From assembly GCA_023435985.1 (NCBI GenBank), contig JAEZKY010000141.1:1-30073 (forward strand): a DNA stretch of 30,073 nt, written 5' to 3'. Origin of the DNA: Bacillota bacterium (GTDB lineage: Bacteria; Bacillota; Clostridia; Clostridiales; Clostridiaceae). The notes beneath the pieces are model-generated. The model ran no database searches. It was given only the letters and a program-made list of their open reading frames with translations, and was not told where the DNA came from. The position numbers and the translations under genes were made by a program. Of this stretch, positions 13,795 to 22,310 are shown in pieces (positions within the stretch are counted from its first letter, which is position 1; every line of letters begins with the position of its first letter).

Positions 13795-16245
13795 TTATTC
13801 CACCTCTTTTCTCACAGGTGGGCGTGTATCAAATGCATGCAGTAATTCTTCAAAAATCGGATGGAATTGTATTACACCAACTCTACCATACAAATCACTG
13901 AGAAGACATTGTCCATTTTCCAGATCACGTAAGCGTTTCTGATTGTTTTCATCATCCTTATCCACTCCAAAAAATTCTAAAGTTTTCTTTATCTCATTAA
14001 TATCTGTAGAACGAAATGCAAACTTTAATCCCAGATTATTTTTTAGCTTCTCATCAAGTAAATCATCTGTATTCTGTGTTACAAAATATACTCCTGCATT
14101 CATAGCTCTACCAGCACGTACCAGCTTCATAGAAAGTGTTTTTCCTTGTGCTACCTGTAGGAAACTCCATGCTTCGTCAAGGTCTACAATTTTAAAAATA
14201 CTTCTGTCAGAGTGAATAAAGTCAAGGGCAAATGTACTAATAACAATTAACATTGCTACCGAAAGCAGCTCCATTGTAGTGTATTCTTCAAATGAAGTTT
14301 CCTTATCTGGAAGTACTAAATCAGCAACTTGTATGATATTTAGCTGTTTTTCTAAACTTATAGATTGAGAAATAGAACCGTCTGAAAACAGTAAATGTGC
14401 AAAGTCATAATCTATAAATGATTCAATATGCTCTGCAATGCTATTACTTATAGTAGTATTTTCATCTCTTAATTCATCTATAACAAGTAATAGTCCTCTT
14501 TTTTCACTCTTTGTAACAGCTCTTATTGCTTTCCTTAATACTGGAAACTTTTCACCGTCACGAGAAGAAATGCCTGTGAGGAATGTTAATATGTCAATTG
14601 CTAAACTTTCAGAATCCTTCGGCCTATTCATAATCACATATGGATCAAGCAGCCCTTTGTTACTTTCTTCACTAGTAAGATTTACAATATTAATTTCATC
14701 CGCAATTTCTGGTAGCGTTTCTTTCCATCTTCCTCTCTCAGCTTTCGGATCTACAATAACAGCCTGTGCCCCAAATAGTACGGAATAGTAAACTATCATA
14801 TTATTCGAAAATGATTTTCCTCCGCCTAAAGAACCAACAAAAGCAGCCGCCAAAGCATTAGTTACAGAACCCTTAACCCCTTGACTTGCAAGGGCAGGTT
14901 TTAAATATACATTTCGTCCTGTATCAAGGTTATAGCCTATATAAATTCCTTCTGTTTCTCCTAGCATTTGAGTAGCTCCAAATCCTAAACCAGCAAGAAA
15001 ATCAGAAGTAACATATTGTATATAGTCGTTCATATACCTTTTACTTGAAGGAATAAATTCATTGTGCAGACCCATCATGTCTCCAAAAGGTCGTACAAGC
15101 TTAACATTCAAATCATCGTAAAAGTCTTTTACTTCATTACACCTACGTTTTAATTCGTCCAAATTGGGTGCTGATACCCTTACTACATAACTAAGCTTAT
15201 ACATTGATTCCTTGCTCTGATCTAAATTTGTTTCTAGCTCATTTACACTATCCAAGGCTTCCATAACATTTGAACTTGTTTCCGTATCGCTTTCAAAAGC
15301 ATGATTATCAAGGTCTTTCAGTTCCTTTTTCTTATTGCGGATAGTAGATAGAGCTTTCTTATTTGCTACGATTTCTACATTCATACTTGTATCAATAGGA
15401 AATGTGAATTGCTGCTGCTGATAATAGAAAATTTCCGATGAAGGAAAATCTAATTCCCCTACAATAGAGTTAATTGTAAAATAAGCCACATATACCGTTG
15501 ATTCCTCATGTTCGATTTTTAAGTATCGTTGATTTTCCTCAATAAGACAGCGAGTAGGTTTTAATAAGTCGTAGCGTTTTACCACGGTCTCATGCTTAAA
15601 CTTCTTACTCGGCAAGTAATACTCATAATCTTCATAGGCTGTTCCAGTCTGCCCATATAAATGTTCAATAAGATAACCGAAATCATTTTTGTCTAGGCGA
15701 CGAACTTTAAAACGGCGAGAAACTTTATTCTCCAATAATTTTTCCATCTTTGTAAAACGTCCAATTTCATTATTACTCATTGAAACGAAATCACCCATAA
15801 ACTTATGGTTTACATCCTTCAAAAAATCAGAAAGTGCATTTGCTGCTTCCTGCTTAATATTTTTTATTGTTACTTCCTGATCATTTAACAGAAGCTTAAA
15901 GCCAATGAAAAAACGATAATCAATTTGATTGTCTCCAATCATGGAAATTAAAGCTTCTGTCTGCTCGTCAATTTTCTCATATGCTATCTCTTTAAGTCTG
16001 CCTGTTACTTCCTTTTTAGAGCGTTCCTGTGTTGCTCTTATACTGGATTCTGTACTAATCTGTAAGGCATGAATTTTACCATCACGATTTTGTGCAATCA
16101 ACTGACGGAAGCTATCATGTACAATAAATTTTTGTTCTGCTGATAGAAAAGAATAGTTGTACGGAATCAACTCATAGTAAGCAAAACATTCTCCATCATT
16201 ATTCCAGACCAAATTGTTTTCAATATACTTAATCAGATATGCCAT
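13795..16245 (-). CDS. orf16: VirB4-like conjugation ATPase (Tn916 Orf16)
   Basis: The 816 aa protein has an N-terminal domain (MAYLIKYIENNLVWNNDGEC) typical of Orf16/TcpF-type proteins and a C-terminal RecA-like ATPase. The Walker A is GSLGGGKSFSNN near residue 473, the Walker B is IVDLDEAWSFL near residue 688, and the AGRAMNAGVYFVTQN that follows is the usual sensor/Gln motif. It powers assembly or substrate transfer in the type IV channel. I start it at ATG 16245, which has AAGGAG 8 bases upstream; the GTG at 16254 overlaps that site. Its start lies 17 bases inside orf17 and its stop abuts orf15, so it belongs to a tight operon. Confidence 0.93.
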   Translation of the reverse strand: MAYLIKYIENNLVWNNDGECFAYYELIPYNYSFLSAEQKFIVHDSFRQLIAQNRDGKIHALQISTESSIRATQERSKKEVTGRLKEIAYEKIDEQTEALISMIGDNQIDYRFFIGFKLLLNDQEVTIKNIKQEAANALSDFLKDVNHKFMGDFVSMSNNEIGRFTKMEKLLENKVSRRFKVRRLDKNDFGYLIEHLYGQTGTAYEDYEYYLPSKKFKHETVVKRYDLLKPTRCLIEENQRYLKIEHEESTVYVAYFTINSIVGELDFPSSEIFYYQQQQFTFPIDTSMNVEIVANKKALSTIRNKKKELKDLDNHAFESDTETSSNVMEALDSVNELETNLDQSKESMYKLSYVVRVSAPNLDELKRRCNEVKDFYDDLNVKLVRPFGDMMGLHNEFIPSSKRYMNDYIQYVTSDFLAGLGFGATQMLGETEGIYIGYNLDTGRNVYLKPALASQGVKGSVTNALAAAFVGSLGGGKSFSNNMIVYYSVLFGAQAVIVDPKAERGRWKETLPEIADEINIVNLTSEESNKGLLDPYVIMNRPKDSESLAIDILTFLTGISSRDGEKFPVLRKAIRAVTKSEKRGLLLVIDELRDENTTISNSIAEHIESFIDYDFAHLLFSDGSISQSISLEKQLNIIQVADLVLPDKETSFEEYTTMELLSVAMLIVISTFALDFIHSDRSIFKIVDLDEAWSFLQVAQGKTLSMKLVRAGRAMNAGVYFVTQNTDDLLDEKLKNNLGLKFAFRSTDINEIKKTLEFFGVDKDDENNQKRLRDLENGQCLLSDLYGRVGVIQFHPIFEELLHAFDTRPPVRKEVE

Positions 16246-16621
16246 AAATCTCACTCCTTACTATGGTGATTTCTTCATTCATTTTCTGATTATGAAGTTT
16301 CACAGGTTTTCCTGCATAAGTAACTTTATGTCTTATAATATAGGCGATAGCAGATTTTAAAAAACCATAAGGTTTCTTTCCATCAAATGTCTTCTGACAC
16401 ATAAACCAAGTAATAGCTACAGGGATTCCAAAATATTTTAAAAAAACACCATTTATCATAGAAAGAGGCGGTACATTTCCTAGCAGCATAACAGCAAACA
16501 GTGATAATACAAACCACGTCATTTGAGTAAAAGTAATTGGAAACGGCAGCTTAAAATCATTAATAGAATATAGAACTTTTTCTACTGACCAAATACTTGT
16601 ATAACTTCTTATTTTCTTCAT
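16229..16621 (-). CDS. orf17: TcpE family conjugal transfer membrane protein (Tn916 Orf17)
   Basis: The 130 aa protein starts MKKIRSYTSIWSVEKVLYSI, then NDFKLPFPITFTQMTWFVLS and two membrane segments (about residues 36-52 and 56-75). This is the TcpE pattern, related to VirB3-type partners of the VirB4 ATPase, and the order orf17-orf16 is that of Tn916. The ATG at 16621 has AAAGGAG 6 bases upstream; the longer open frame to 16660 has no site. It overlaps the start of orf16 by 17 bases. Confidence 0.88.
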   Translation of the reverse strand: MKKIRSYTSIWSVEKVLYSINDFKLPFPITFTQMTWFVLSLFAVMLLGNVPPLSMINGVFLKYFGIPVAITWFMCQKTFDGKKPYGFLKSAIAYIIRHKVTYAGKPVKLHNQKMNEEITIVRSEIYGISD

Positions 16622-16708
16622 GTAATGCTCCTTTCTTTTGCATAGAAAAGGCAGCTCCATAAATAAGAACTGCCTTGTAAAATTTATTAATTACTTATTA
16701 TTTAATTG

Positions 16709-16918
16709 TTATCCTCTATATTCAAAGACTCCATGAGCTGTAACAAGAAAATATCCTTCTATCTCTAAATCTCTTCCATAAGCTTCATAGTCAATATAAT
16801 TTTGCAGACTGGCTGGAATTTCTCCTAAAGTTCCTGTTTCCTCAATAAGGTAACGAGCTACATCTTCCATATCATCACAGTCTGGATAATAGATAATGTC
16901 ATCAACATGCTCTGCCAT
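16709..16918 (-). pseudogene. ardA: ArdA antirestriction protein, C-terminal part
   Basis: The 69 aa frame matches the last third of ArdA: DDIIYYPDCDDMEDVARYLI, EETGTLGEIPASLQNYIDYE and AYGRDLEIEGYF, including the acidic, DNA-mimicking residues of domain 3. It is in the same frame as the upstream part and separated from it by one TAA and a GAA codon (F-stop-E-M-A-E-H). There is an ATG at 16918 but no good ribosome-binding site at normal distance, so separate translation is doubtful. ArdA normally is one protein of about 165 aa that mimics DNA and blocks type I restriction enzymes as a dimer joined through its C-terminal region. Confidence 0.85.
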
Positions 16919-16921
16919 TTC

Positions 16922-17209
16922 TTAAAAGCTGCTAAAGAAGTTACTTTGAATCTCTCTCATTTCAAGTTCGATAGGAGTTCCTTCTAATTCTTCAGCTAAA
17001 GCACATAAACGGTTAATTTCTTCAATTGGAGTGTATTCATCAATATCAAAAGGTAATTCAAAATCATGTATGGCATATTCTTCATATTCACCATTTAAGC
17101 CTATTTTTTCTTTCATGTCTTCTATATCAATAGGTGGAGTAAACCATTCTCCAACAAGTTCTCCTTCATTGTATTTACCTAAATTAGCAATGTAAACCCG
17201 CATCTCCAT
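16922..17209 (-). pseudogene. ardA: ArdA antirestriction protein, N-terminal part ended by an in-frame TAA
   Basis: The 95 aa frame starts at ATG 17209 with AGGAGG 7 bases upstream and reads MEMRVYIANLGKYNEGELVG, EWFTPPIDIEDMKEKIGLNG, EYEEYAIHDFELPFDIDEYT, the standard opening of Tn916 Orf18/ArdA. It ends NFFSSF-TAA. Relatives continue SSIEELSEH, and here the frame continues E-M-A-E-H, so the stop stands at a Glu position (GAA to TAA). The product lacks the dimer-forming and third acidic domain and is probably inactive, unless short forms keep some activity. It lies between tcpD and orf17, where Tn916 also carries ardA. Confidence 0.85.
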
Positions 17210-17220
17210 TCTGACACCTC

Positions 17221-17442
17221 CTAAGCACCTATAATTTTATTGAATAGTTCTAATAAGATATCCTTAACACCTGAAGCATTAAATACAAGACCAACGGCAA
17301 TTAAAGCAATAACTAAGAAACCTATAAGCTTTGAGAATTCTCGCTTGAAGCCTAAGTAAACTCCAATAACCACAATTGCCATAAGTACTAAAGACTGTGC
17401 ATTTGATAAAAACCAATTATACAGATTCTGTCCGAAATTCAT
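17221..17442 (-). CDS. TcpD family conjugal transfer membrane protein
   Basis: The 73 aa protein has two hydrophobic segments, AQSLVLMAIVVIGVYLGF (about 15-32) and KLIGFLVIALIAVGLVFNAS (about 38-57), separated by a short basic loop. Size, topology and the position between ardA and the relaxase fit the TcpD family, a VirB2-like small membrane part of Gram-positive conjugation systems; Tn916-like elements have it as Orf19. AGGAG lies 7 bases upstream of the ATG. It is complete. Confidence 0.8.
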   Translation of the reverse strand: MNFGQNLYNWFLSNAQSLVLMAIVVIGVYLGFKREFSKLIGFLVIALIAVGLVFNASGVKDILLELFNKIIGA

Positions 17443-17486
17443 AAAACTTCTCCTTCCCTTGTTTTAATTGTTTTATATAAATCTGC

Positions 17487-18677
17487 TTATATAGGGTCGG
17501 TTATCACCTCCCCAATCGCCGCTGCCTGTTGCTTTAATATTTTCTCATGTCTTTCTGTAAGCTTTGCATTGGTAATAATCTCATTTATAATCCGCGTATC
17601 ATTAATTTCATCAAGCTTCATAGCCATTTTTAATGTTGGAGCAACTTGACGAGAAATCCAATTCAAAGTTCGCCTAAATGAATATGGCTCTGGTTTTGTT
17701 GTAAGCTTCATAGATTCTCGATTTTCCCCAATAAACCACGCCCATTCATCATTTAATTTCCACTCACTACGAGGCTTTCCATCCTCTTTATCCACAAAAC
17801 GAATATAGCGATTGATAATTTTAAAAGCAGTACGTTCTGGATTGTCATAAAACATTAAGTCACGGATAGCATAATAAGCTCTCTCATTTTTAAGTCGTAT
17901 TTCAAAACGATTTTTTACTTCCGCATCTTCTATTGGAATATCATTTTTCTTGTACTGTTCATAATCCTTTTCATAGATACAAAAATAAACTTCACTCTTC
18001 AAAGAGCCAATATACAATGTATTTCCCATACACTCTTTTTCATCTTTACGGACCAGTTCACCACTGCGGTAATTCTTAAAACTGCGAAATACTGAAATAC
18101 ATTCCTCCTTCCTGCATTTCTCTGTAAGATTTGGAATATTTAAAATTCCTGTCCTGTCATTTATTGCAAGGTCAAGCCGTTTCATTAAGCCACCCTCTAC
18201 AAGAGCATCCATAAAAAATTCATACCAGCTCCGTTCTTGTGCCAGCAGATAATTTTCAAATTGACGGCAGCCACGCCCTTTTAGTTCTAATAACACTCCT
18301 TTTTCTTCTTCACCAGATACCAGTACAAAAATATCACCCATACAGTAATGCTCTGAATAAGAATAAAAGCCATAATCTTCATGAAGCATATAGGATAGTT
18401 TAAGCCTCAAAATATCTTCTACTACATGCTTAACATCCAGCGTCGGAAAGCGAATCCGCACATAGTCAAATAGCATTTCCAGTGGTGCATCTGGATTAAA
18501 ACGTTCCAGTGCTTCCATAATAGATGTTTGAAGCTCTACGGACGGAAAAGCCTTACCTGTTTCAATATCACTTAGATATTGTCTTGTAATACCAGCAGCT
18601 ATCGCAAGCTTGTTTTGTGAAATCCCATAGCTAGCTCTTTTTTCTTTTAATTCTTTTATCCACGCGCTTTCCTCCAA
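17487..18677 (-). CDS. orf20: MobT relaxase / Rep_trans family replication initiator (Tn916 Orf20)
   Basis: The 396 aa protein starts with an XRE-type helix-turn-helix (about residues 10-60, GISQNKLAIAAGITRQYLSD and IETGKAFPS) and continues with the rolling-circle Rep_trans domain (about 70-340; GRGCRQFENYLLAQERSWYE, RLDLAINDRTG and ERTAFKIINRYIRF). Orf20 of Tn916 and NicK of ICEBs1 nick oriT, stay bound to the 5' end and also allow plasmid-like replication of the circular element. Its start is a TTG at 18677 with GGAGGG 7 bases upstream. In Tn916 it directly follows oriT; here 3.6 kb of surface-protein cargo lies between. It appears intact. Confidence 0.92.
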   Translation of the reverse strand: MEESAWIKELKEKRASYGISQNKLAIAAGITRQYLSDIETGKAFPSVELQTSIMEALERFNPDAPLEMLFDYVRIRFPTLDVKHVVEDILRLKLSYMLHEDYGFYSYSEHYCMGDIFVLVSGEEEKGVLLELKGRGCRQFENYLLAQERSWYEFFMDALVEGGLMKRLDLAINDRTGILNIPNLTEKCRKEECISVFRSFKNYRSGELVRKDEKECMGNTLYIGSLKSEVYFCIYEKDYEQYKKNDIPIEDAEVKNRFEIRLKNERAYYAIRDLMFYDNPERTAFKIINRYIRFVDKEDGKPRSEWKLNDEWAWFIGENRESMKLTTKPEPYSFRRTLNWISRQVAPTLKMAMKLDEINDTRIINEIITNAKLTERHEKILKQQAAAIGEVITDPI

Positions 18678-18708
18678 TCAAAATCCCTCCAATTGAAAAA
18701 AGCGCATA

Positions 18709-18740
18709 TCAACTTTAAATAATTCGTTGACATACGCCTT
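18709..18740. repeat. 32-bp direct repeat, copy 1 (orf20 side of the cargo)
   Basis: This copy agrees with 22212-22243 at 27 of 32 bases and ends in an identical GTTGACATACGCCTT. Within it TCAAC and GTTGA form an inverted repeat with 12 bases between, which extends outward imperfectly (GCGCATATCAAC against GTTGACATACGC). It lies 32 bases before the relaxase start codon, so it might be an operator or part of the oriT region. Confidence 0.7.
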
Positions 18741-18773
18741 GTTTTGTATCATTCTTTGCAAGAATGAGATATT

Positions 18774-21482
18774 TTATTGAACCCATGCGCCTGTTGAATC
18801 TAAATAGTAACCATCTATTGTTATATCATGGGCCATAACTCCTGATGTCTGTAAGTAATACCATGCTCCATCTGCATCTTCAAACCATCCAATAGCCATA
18901 ACTCCATTTGATCCTAAATAGTACCAGGCTCCATTATAATTTAACCAGCCTATTTTCATTGATCCATCTGAGCTTAAATAATACCAATTGTTATTCCATT
19001 TAAGCCGTCCTGTTTCCATAGCTCCTTGTGGTCCATTCTCATTTGGATTTAGATAATAATATTTTTCATTCCATTGTATCCATCCTGTCTGCATTACTCC
19101 TAAAGTTTCCCCACCACTTTCATTTAAGTAATACCAGTTATTGTTCCATAGTAGCCAGCCGGTTGTTAAGCTTCCATCACTCTTAAAGTAATACCATAAG
19201 TTATCAATTTCTATCCAACCTGTAATCATTTTTCCGTTAGCATCATAATAATGCCAAATACCATTTATATTTCTCCAAACATTGGATTCATTTTTCGTAT
19301 CTGATGTTGTTGTATTTGATTGCTTCTGTGTATTATCTTCATCATCTGTTGAGCTATGTGATGATGTTCCACCACCACTACCTCCTCCACTAGTCGGTTG
19401 CTTAACAAGCTTATCAATTGTTAAGCTAACTTTAATATTTACATTCTTACCTCCATTGCTAACTACAATTATTCCTGTTATTGACCCTGTATTAGAATAA
19501 TCTGCATTCTTTTTAGCAAATATTTGCCCTTCACCTGTTCCAAATGCTATTTTAATACTGCTATTAGTAATATTAGTTTTAACTGCATCTATAATATTTT
19601 GTTCTGTAGTATTATTAGTTGCTTTAATGTTTCCTAATGCTGATTCTATACTAGCTTGAGTATCCTGTAATTCTTGATTTATTTCATTTTCAATTTTATT
19701 TAGCTCATCTTGTAAGTTACTTTTATCTTGACCATCAGGCAATTTATTAATGTCTTGTTGTGCACTATCAGCATCATCTTGACTTTTAGTTTGCCCTGCT
19801 TTATCAACTGCCTGTTTTGCATCAATTATTGCTTGTACTGCATCTAATCTATTTTCTAAACCTGTCTTATCTTCACTATCTGTTAATAGATTTACAAGTG
19901 CTTTAGCTGCATCTACATCCGATTGAGCTTTTGATCCTTCTGCTTTTCCAACTGATATTGTAGCGTTAATTATCGCTTGTACTACATCCAACCTTTCTTC
20001 TAAGTCTGTCTTATCTTCACTATCTAATAATGCATCTACAAGTTCCTTAGCTGCATTTACATCTAATTGCGCTTTTGACGTTTCCGCCTTTTCAACCGCT
20101 GTTATAGCATTAATTATCGCTTGTACCACATCTAACCTACTTTCTAAATCTTTCTTATTTTGACTATCTGGTAATGTATCTACAAGTTCTTTAGCTACGT
20201 CGACATCAGATTGAGTTTTTGATGCTTCTGCTTCTTCAACTGCTGTTGTAGCATTAACTATTTCTTGTACTACATCTAATCTGCTTTGCAAATCATTCTT
20301 ATCTTTTCCAGTTGGTAATTCTGTAATTAATACTTGTGCTGTGTCTATATCTAATTGCGCTTTTGAACCTTCTGCCTTCTCAACCGCCTTAGTTGCCACT
20401 GAAACCTGATTTATATATTGCTGGACTGCATCAAGTCTAGTTTGTAAGCCAGTTCTAGTATTACATGAAGGTAATTTATTAATTGCTATTTGTGCACTAT
20501 CTACGTCAATTTGTGATTTATTCAATTCAGCTTTAGCAACTGCATTCTGAGCATCTGTTAAATCAACGCTATTAAGTTGTAATTTTGCAATTGTAAGATT
20601 TACCGGAACATTAGTGCTTGAAGATCCGTCGCTAACATAAATTTTTCCTGTTATTAAACCTGCTATATCATAAGTTGCTTTTTGTATTTGAAAAGCATCT
20701 GAGTTGCTTCCAAAACCAATAGTAATATTACTATTGGTAATATTAGTTTTTACAGCATTTAGAATATCTTGTGCTGTTGTATTATTGTTAGCTACAAAAT
20801 TTCCTAATGAAGCTTGAATTTTAGTTGCAGCACTATTTACACTCTGAACCAATTTAGCTATTGGTAAATTAAAGTTTACACTTTCAGTTCCGCCATCTGA
20901 ATATGATATAACTGCTGTTCCACTAATTGAGCCTGAACTGCTTTCTGTAGCTAAATTCGGATTCCATGATGTAATTCTAGCACTTCCACCTAATCCTCCT
21001 TGAATTATTATATTGTTTAATACATCTTGTTGACTTGTACTATTAGTTGCACTGCTCATATTTAAATAAGCTGATGCATAATTAATAGTGAATGGATGTA
21101 CCTGCCATCTAGTATCTGTTAGGTATGATTCTGGATAATCATCATAGTTAAATGTGTAAATACAACCTGAACCAGTTATTCTTGGTACTGTACAAATAGC
21201 ATCAACATTTTCTGCTGATCCACTATCACCTTTATCGAAGACTACTGCTCCATTAATTGTAATTACAATTCTAGTATGATGACTACTACTATGACCATTA
21301 TAGGTCTCTTTAACTTCAAAAGTATCTCCTGGATTATATGAGCCTTGTATTCCAAGATAACTTGCAGCTGTAGCTTTTCCACTGCTTGTAGCTGCTAAAG
21401 CTATAATAGCAGTATTAGGTATAAACCCAAATGTAATACTTAATGCTAACAATCCAGATATAAATTTTCTTCTCATTATCAT
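18774..21482 (-). CDS. Secreted wall-binding repeat protein (902 aa)
   Basis: The protein has a Sec signal peptide (MRRKFISGLLALSITFGF, cut after about residue 31), an N-terminal beta domain (33-125), two related domains of about 85 aa (about 140-215 and 218-302), six helical units of exactly 48 aa (about 307-597, each with K-A-E..K.Q.D.D.A..L...LPDS and DLE.RLD.VQAIIN), a third copy of the 85-aa domain (about 600-690), a GGGSGGG/Ser-Thr linker, and eight choline-binding-type wall repeats (734-902; WYYL..DGSM..GW). The wall repeats would attach it non-covalently to wall polymers; the helical part resembles the stalks of adhesins. GGAGGG precedes ATG 21482 by 5 bases (21476 is the alternative). 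It follows the 169 aa secreted protein by 15 bases. Role in aggregation, attachment or mating contact is inference. Confidence 0.85.
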   Translation of the reverse strand: MIMRRKFISGLLALSITFGFIPNTAIIALAATSSGKATAASYLGIQGSYNPGDTFEVKETYNGHSSSHHTRIVITINGAVVFDKGDSGSAENVDAICTVPRITGSGCIYTFNYDDYPESYLTDTRWQVHPFTINYASAYLNMSSATNSTSQQDVLNNIIIQGGLGGSARITSWNPNLATESSSGSISGTAVISYSDGGTESVNFNLPIAKLVQSVNSAATKIQASLGNFVANNNTTAQDILNAVKTNITNSNITIGFGSNSDAFQIQKATYDIAGLITGKIYVSDGSSSTNVPVNLTIAKLQLNSVDLTDAQNAVAKAELNKSQIDVDSAQIAINKLPSCNTRTGLQTRLDAVQQYINQVSVATKAVEKAEGSKAQLDIDTAQVLITELPTGKDKNDLQSRLDVVQEIVNATTAVEEAEASKTQSDVDVAKELVDTLPDSQNKKDLESRLDVVQAIINAITAVEKAETSKAQLDVNAAKELVDALLDSEDKTDLEERLDVVQAIINATISVGKAEGSKAQSDVDAAKALVNLLTDSEDKTGLENRLDAVQAIIDAKQAVDKAGQTKSQDDADSAQQDINKLPDGQDKSNLQDELNKIENEINQELQDTQASIESALGNIKATNNTTEQNIIDAVKTNITNSSIKIAFGTGEGQIFAKKNADYSNTGSITGIIVVSNGGKNVNIKVSLTIDKLVKQPTSGGGSGGGTSSHSSTDDEDNTQKQSNTTTSDTKNESNVWRNINGIWHYYDANGKMITGWIEIDNLWYYFKSDGSLTTGWLLWNNNWYYLNESGGETLGVMQTGWIQWNEKYYYLNPNENGPQGAMETGRLKWNNNWYYLSSDGSMKIGWLNYNGAWYYLGSNGVMAIGWFEDADGAWYYLQTSGVMAHDITIDGYYLDSTGAWVQ
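19690..20560 (-). repeat. Six tandem 144-bp coding repeats
   Basis: The same positions in each unit recur at exactly 144-bp steps: GCTTGTACTG at 19831, GCTTGTACTA at 19975, GCTTGTACCA at 20119 and TCTTGTACTA at 20263. They encode the 48-aa helical units of the wall-binding protein. The central four are the most alike, the outer two have diverged, as expected for repeats that expand and contract in the middle. Confidence 0.8.
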
Positions 21483-21497
21483 TTCATCCCTCCTATA

Positions 21498-22007
21498 TTA
21501 ATCATCATAAGACGCGCTATATTCAATATTTTTACCTCTAAGAGCTTCTGTAATTTCTAAACTTTTATCTGTTCCTACTACTTCATCATTAGCTGCCCAT
21601 TTATACTTTATTTTGCCTTCATCTAAATCAACCTCATTACCGTTCGCATCAAAACCTTGAACTTCTATTATAGAAATAGTTCCACCGATGCAAAGATCAC
21701 CTTGCATTCCTGAAGTTAAATTAATAACTTTATTAACCGTAACTGCTGCTTCTGTAGTAACTTCTGGCATTACAGCTGCATTAGTTGTTATTTCTGTATT
21801 CGTCGAAACAGGAAAATCATTTCTTTTATTTATTAAATCCGAATCATCCTTTATTGTCGTTGCTGCTCCCGTAGTAACACTAACCTGCATATTGCTCTGA
21901 CTTGATGTTGTAGTATCATTAATTGTATCTGCAAAAACAGATATATCTGGTATACTTCCTATTGTCATCAACATTGCTATTAATCCTGATATAATTTTTT
22001 TCTTCAT
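21498..22007 (-). CDS. Small secreted protein, Ig-like C-terminus (169 aa)
   Basis: It starts MKKKIISGLIAMLMTIGSIP and has a signal peptide cut near VFA-D (residue 26), so similar to that of the 902 aa protein (RRKFISGLLALSITFGFIP) that the two probably share ancestry. The mature part has a Thr/Ser-rich unstructured region (27-90) and a beta-rich end with EVQGFDANGNEVDLDEGKIK and YKWAANDEVVGTDKSLEITE, which looks like one Ig-like domain. AGGAGG lies 7 bases upstream of the ATG. No anchor motif is visible, so it is released or held by its partner. It ends SASYDD, abruptly for such a domain; a truncation cannot be excluded. No function can be named. Confidence 0.7.
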   Translation of the reverse strand: MKKKIISGLIAMLMTIGSIPDISVFADTINDTTTSSQSNMQVSVTTGAATTIKDDSDLINKRNDFPVSTNTEITTNAAVMPEVTTEAAVTVNKVINLTSGMQGDLCIGGTISIIEVQGFDANGNEVDLDEGKIKYKWAANDEVVGTDKSLEITEALRGKNIEYSASYDD

Positions 22008-22211
22008 TGATTATCCTCCTAACTTACAATTTGATTTTTTAATTATTTGTTTTTTCTCTTCGAAAAATTGTACAAAAAAATAGACCAGTTATATTCTGAC
22101 CTAGGGTTACACAATTTTGAATTTAACAAGTACTTTATTGCTGGAATCATTACAAATTCTGCTTTTATAAAAAAATGTATTCTGTATAAGTTGTTTTTAT
22201 CTTTTTTAATG

Positions 22212-22243
22212 TCAACTTTTAAGCCTTAGTTGACATACGCCTT
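22212..22243. repeat. 32-bp direct repeat, copy 2 (oriT side of the cargo)
   Basis: It matches 18709-18740 at 27 of 32 bases, with identical GTTGACATACGCCTT at the end. Here ATGTCAAC and GTTGACAT form a perfect 8-bp inverted repeat with 10 bases between the inner ends of the TCAAC/GTTGA arms plus two. It lies 68 bases from the oriT inverted repeat. Confidence 0.7.
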
Positions 22244-22310
22244 ATTTTTCTGAACCCATTATAAATAAAATATTTTAAGTCTTTTTACCTCCTGTTTTCA
22301 GTTTATTTGT

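Noticed and set aside
1023..16924. TAA recoded as a sense codon
   Set aside because: TAA ends intact genes here (MATE pump at 2636-2638, VirB4 gene at 13795-13797), so it works as a normal stop.
19690..20560. Regular repeats that could be taken for a CRISPR array
   Set aside because: The 144-bp period is in frame, without spacers, and encodes the helical units of a secreted protein.
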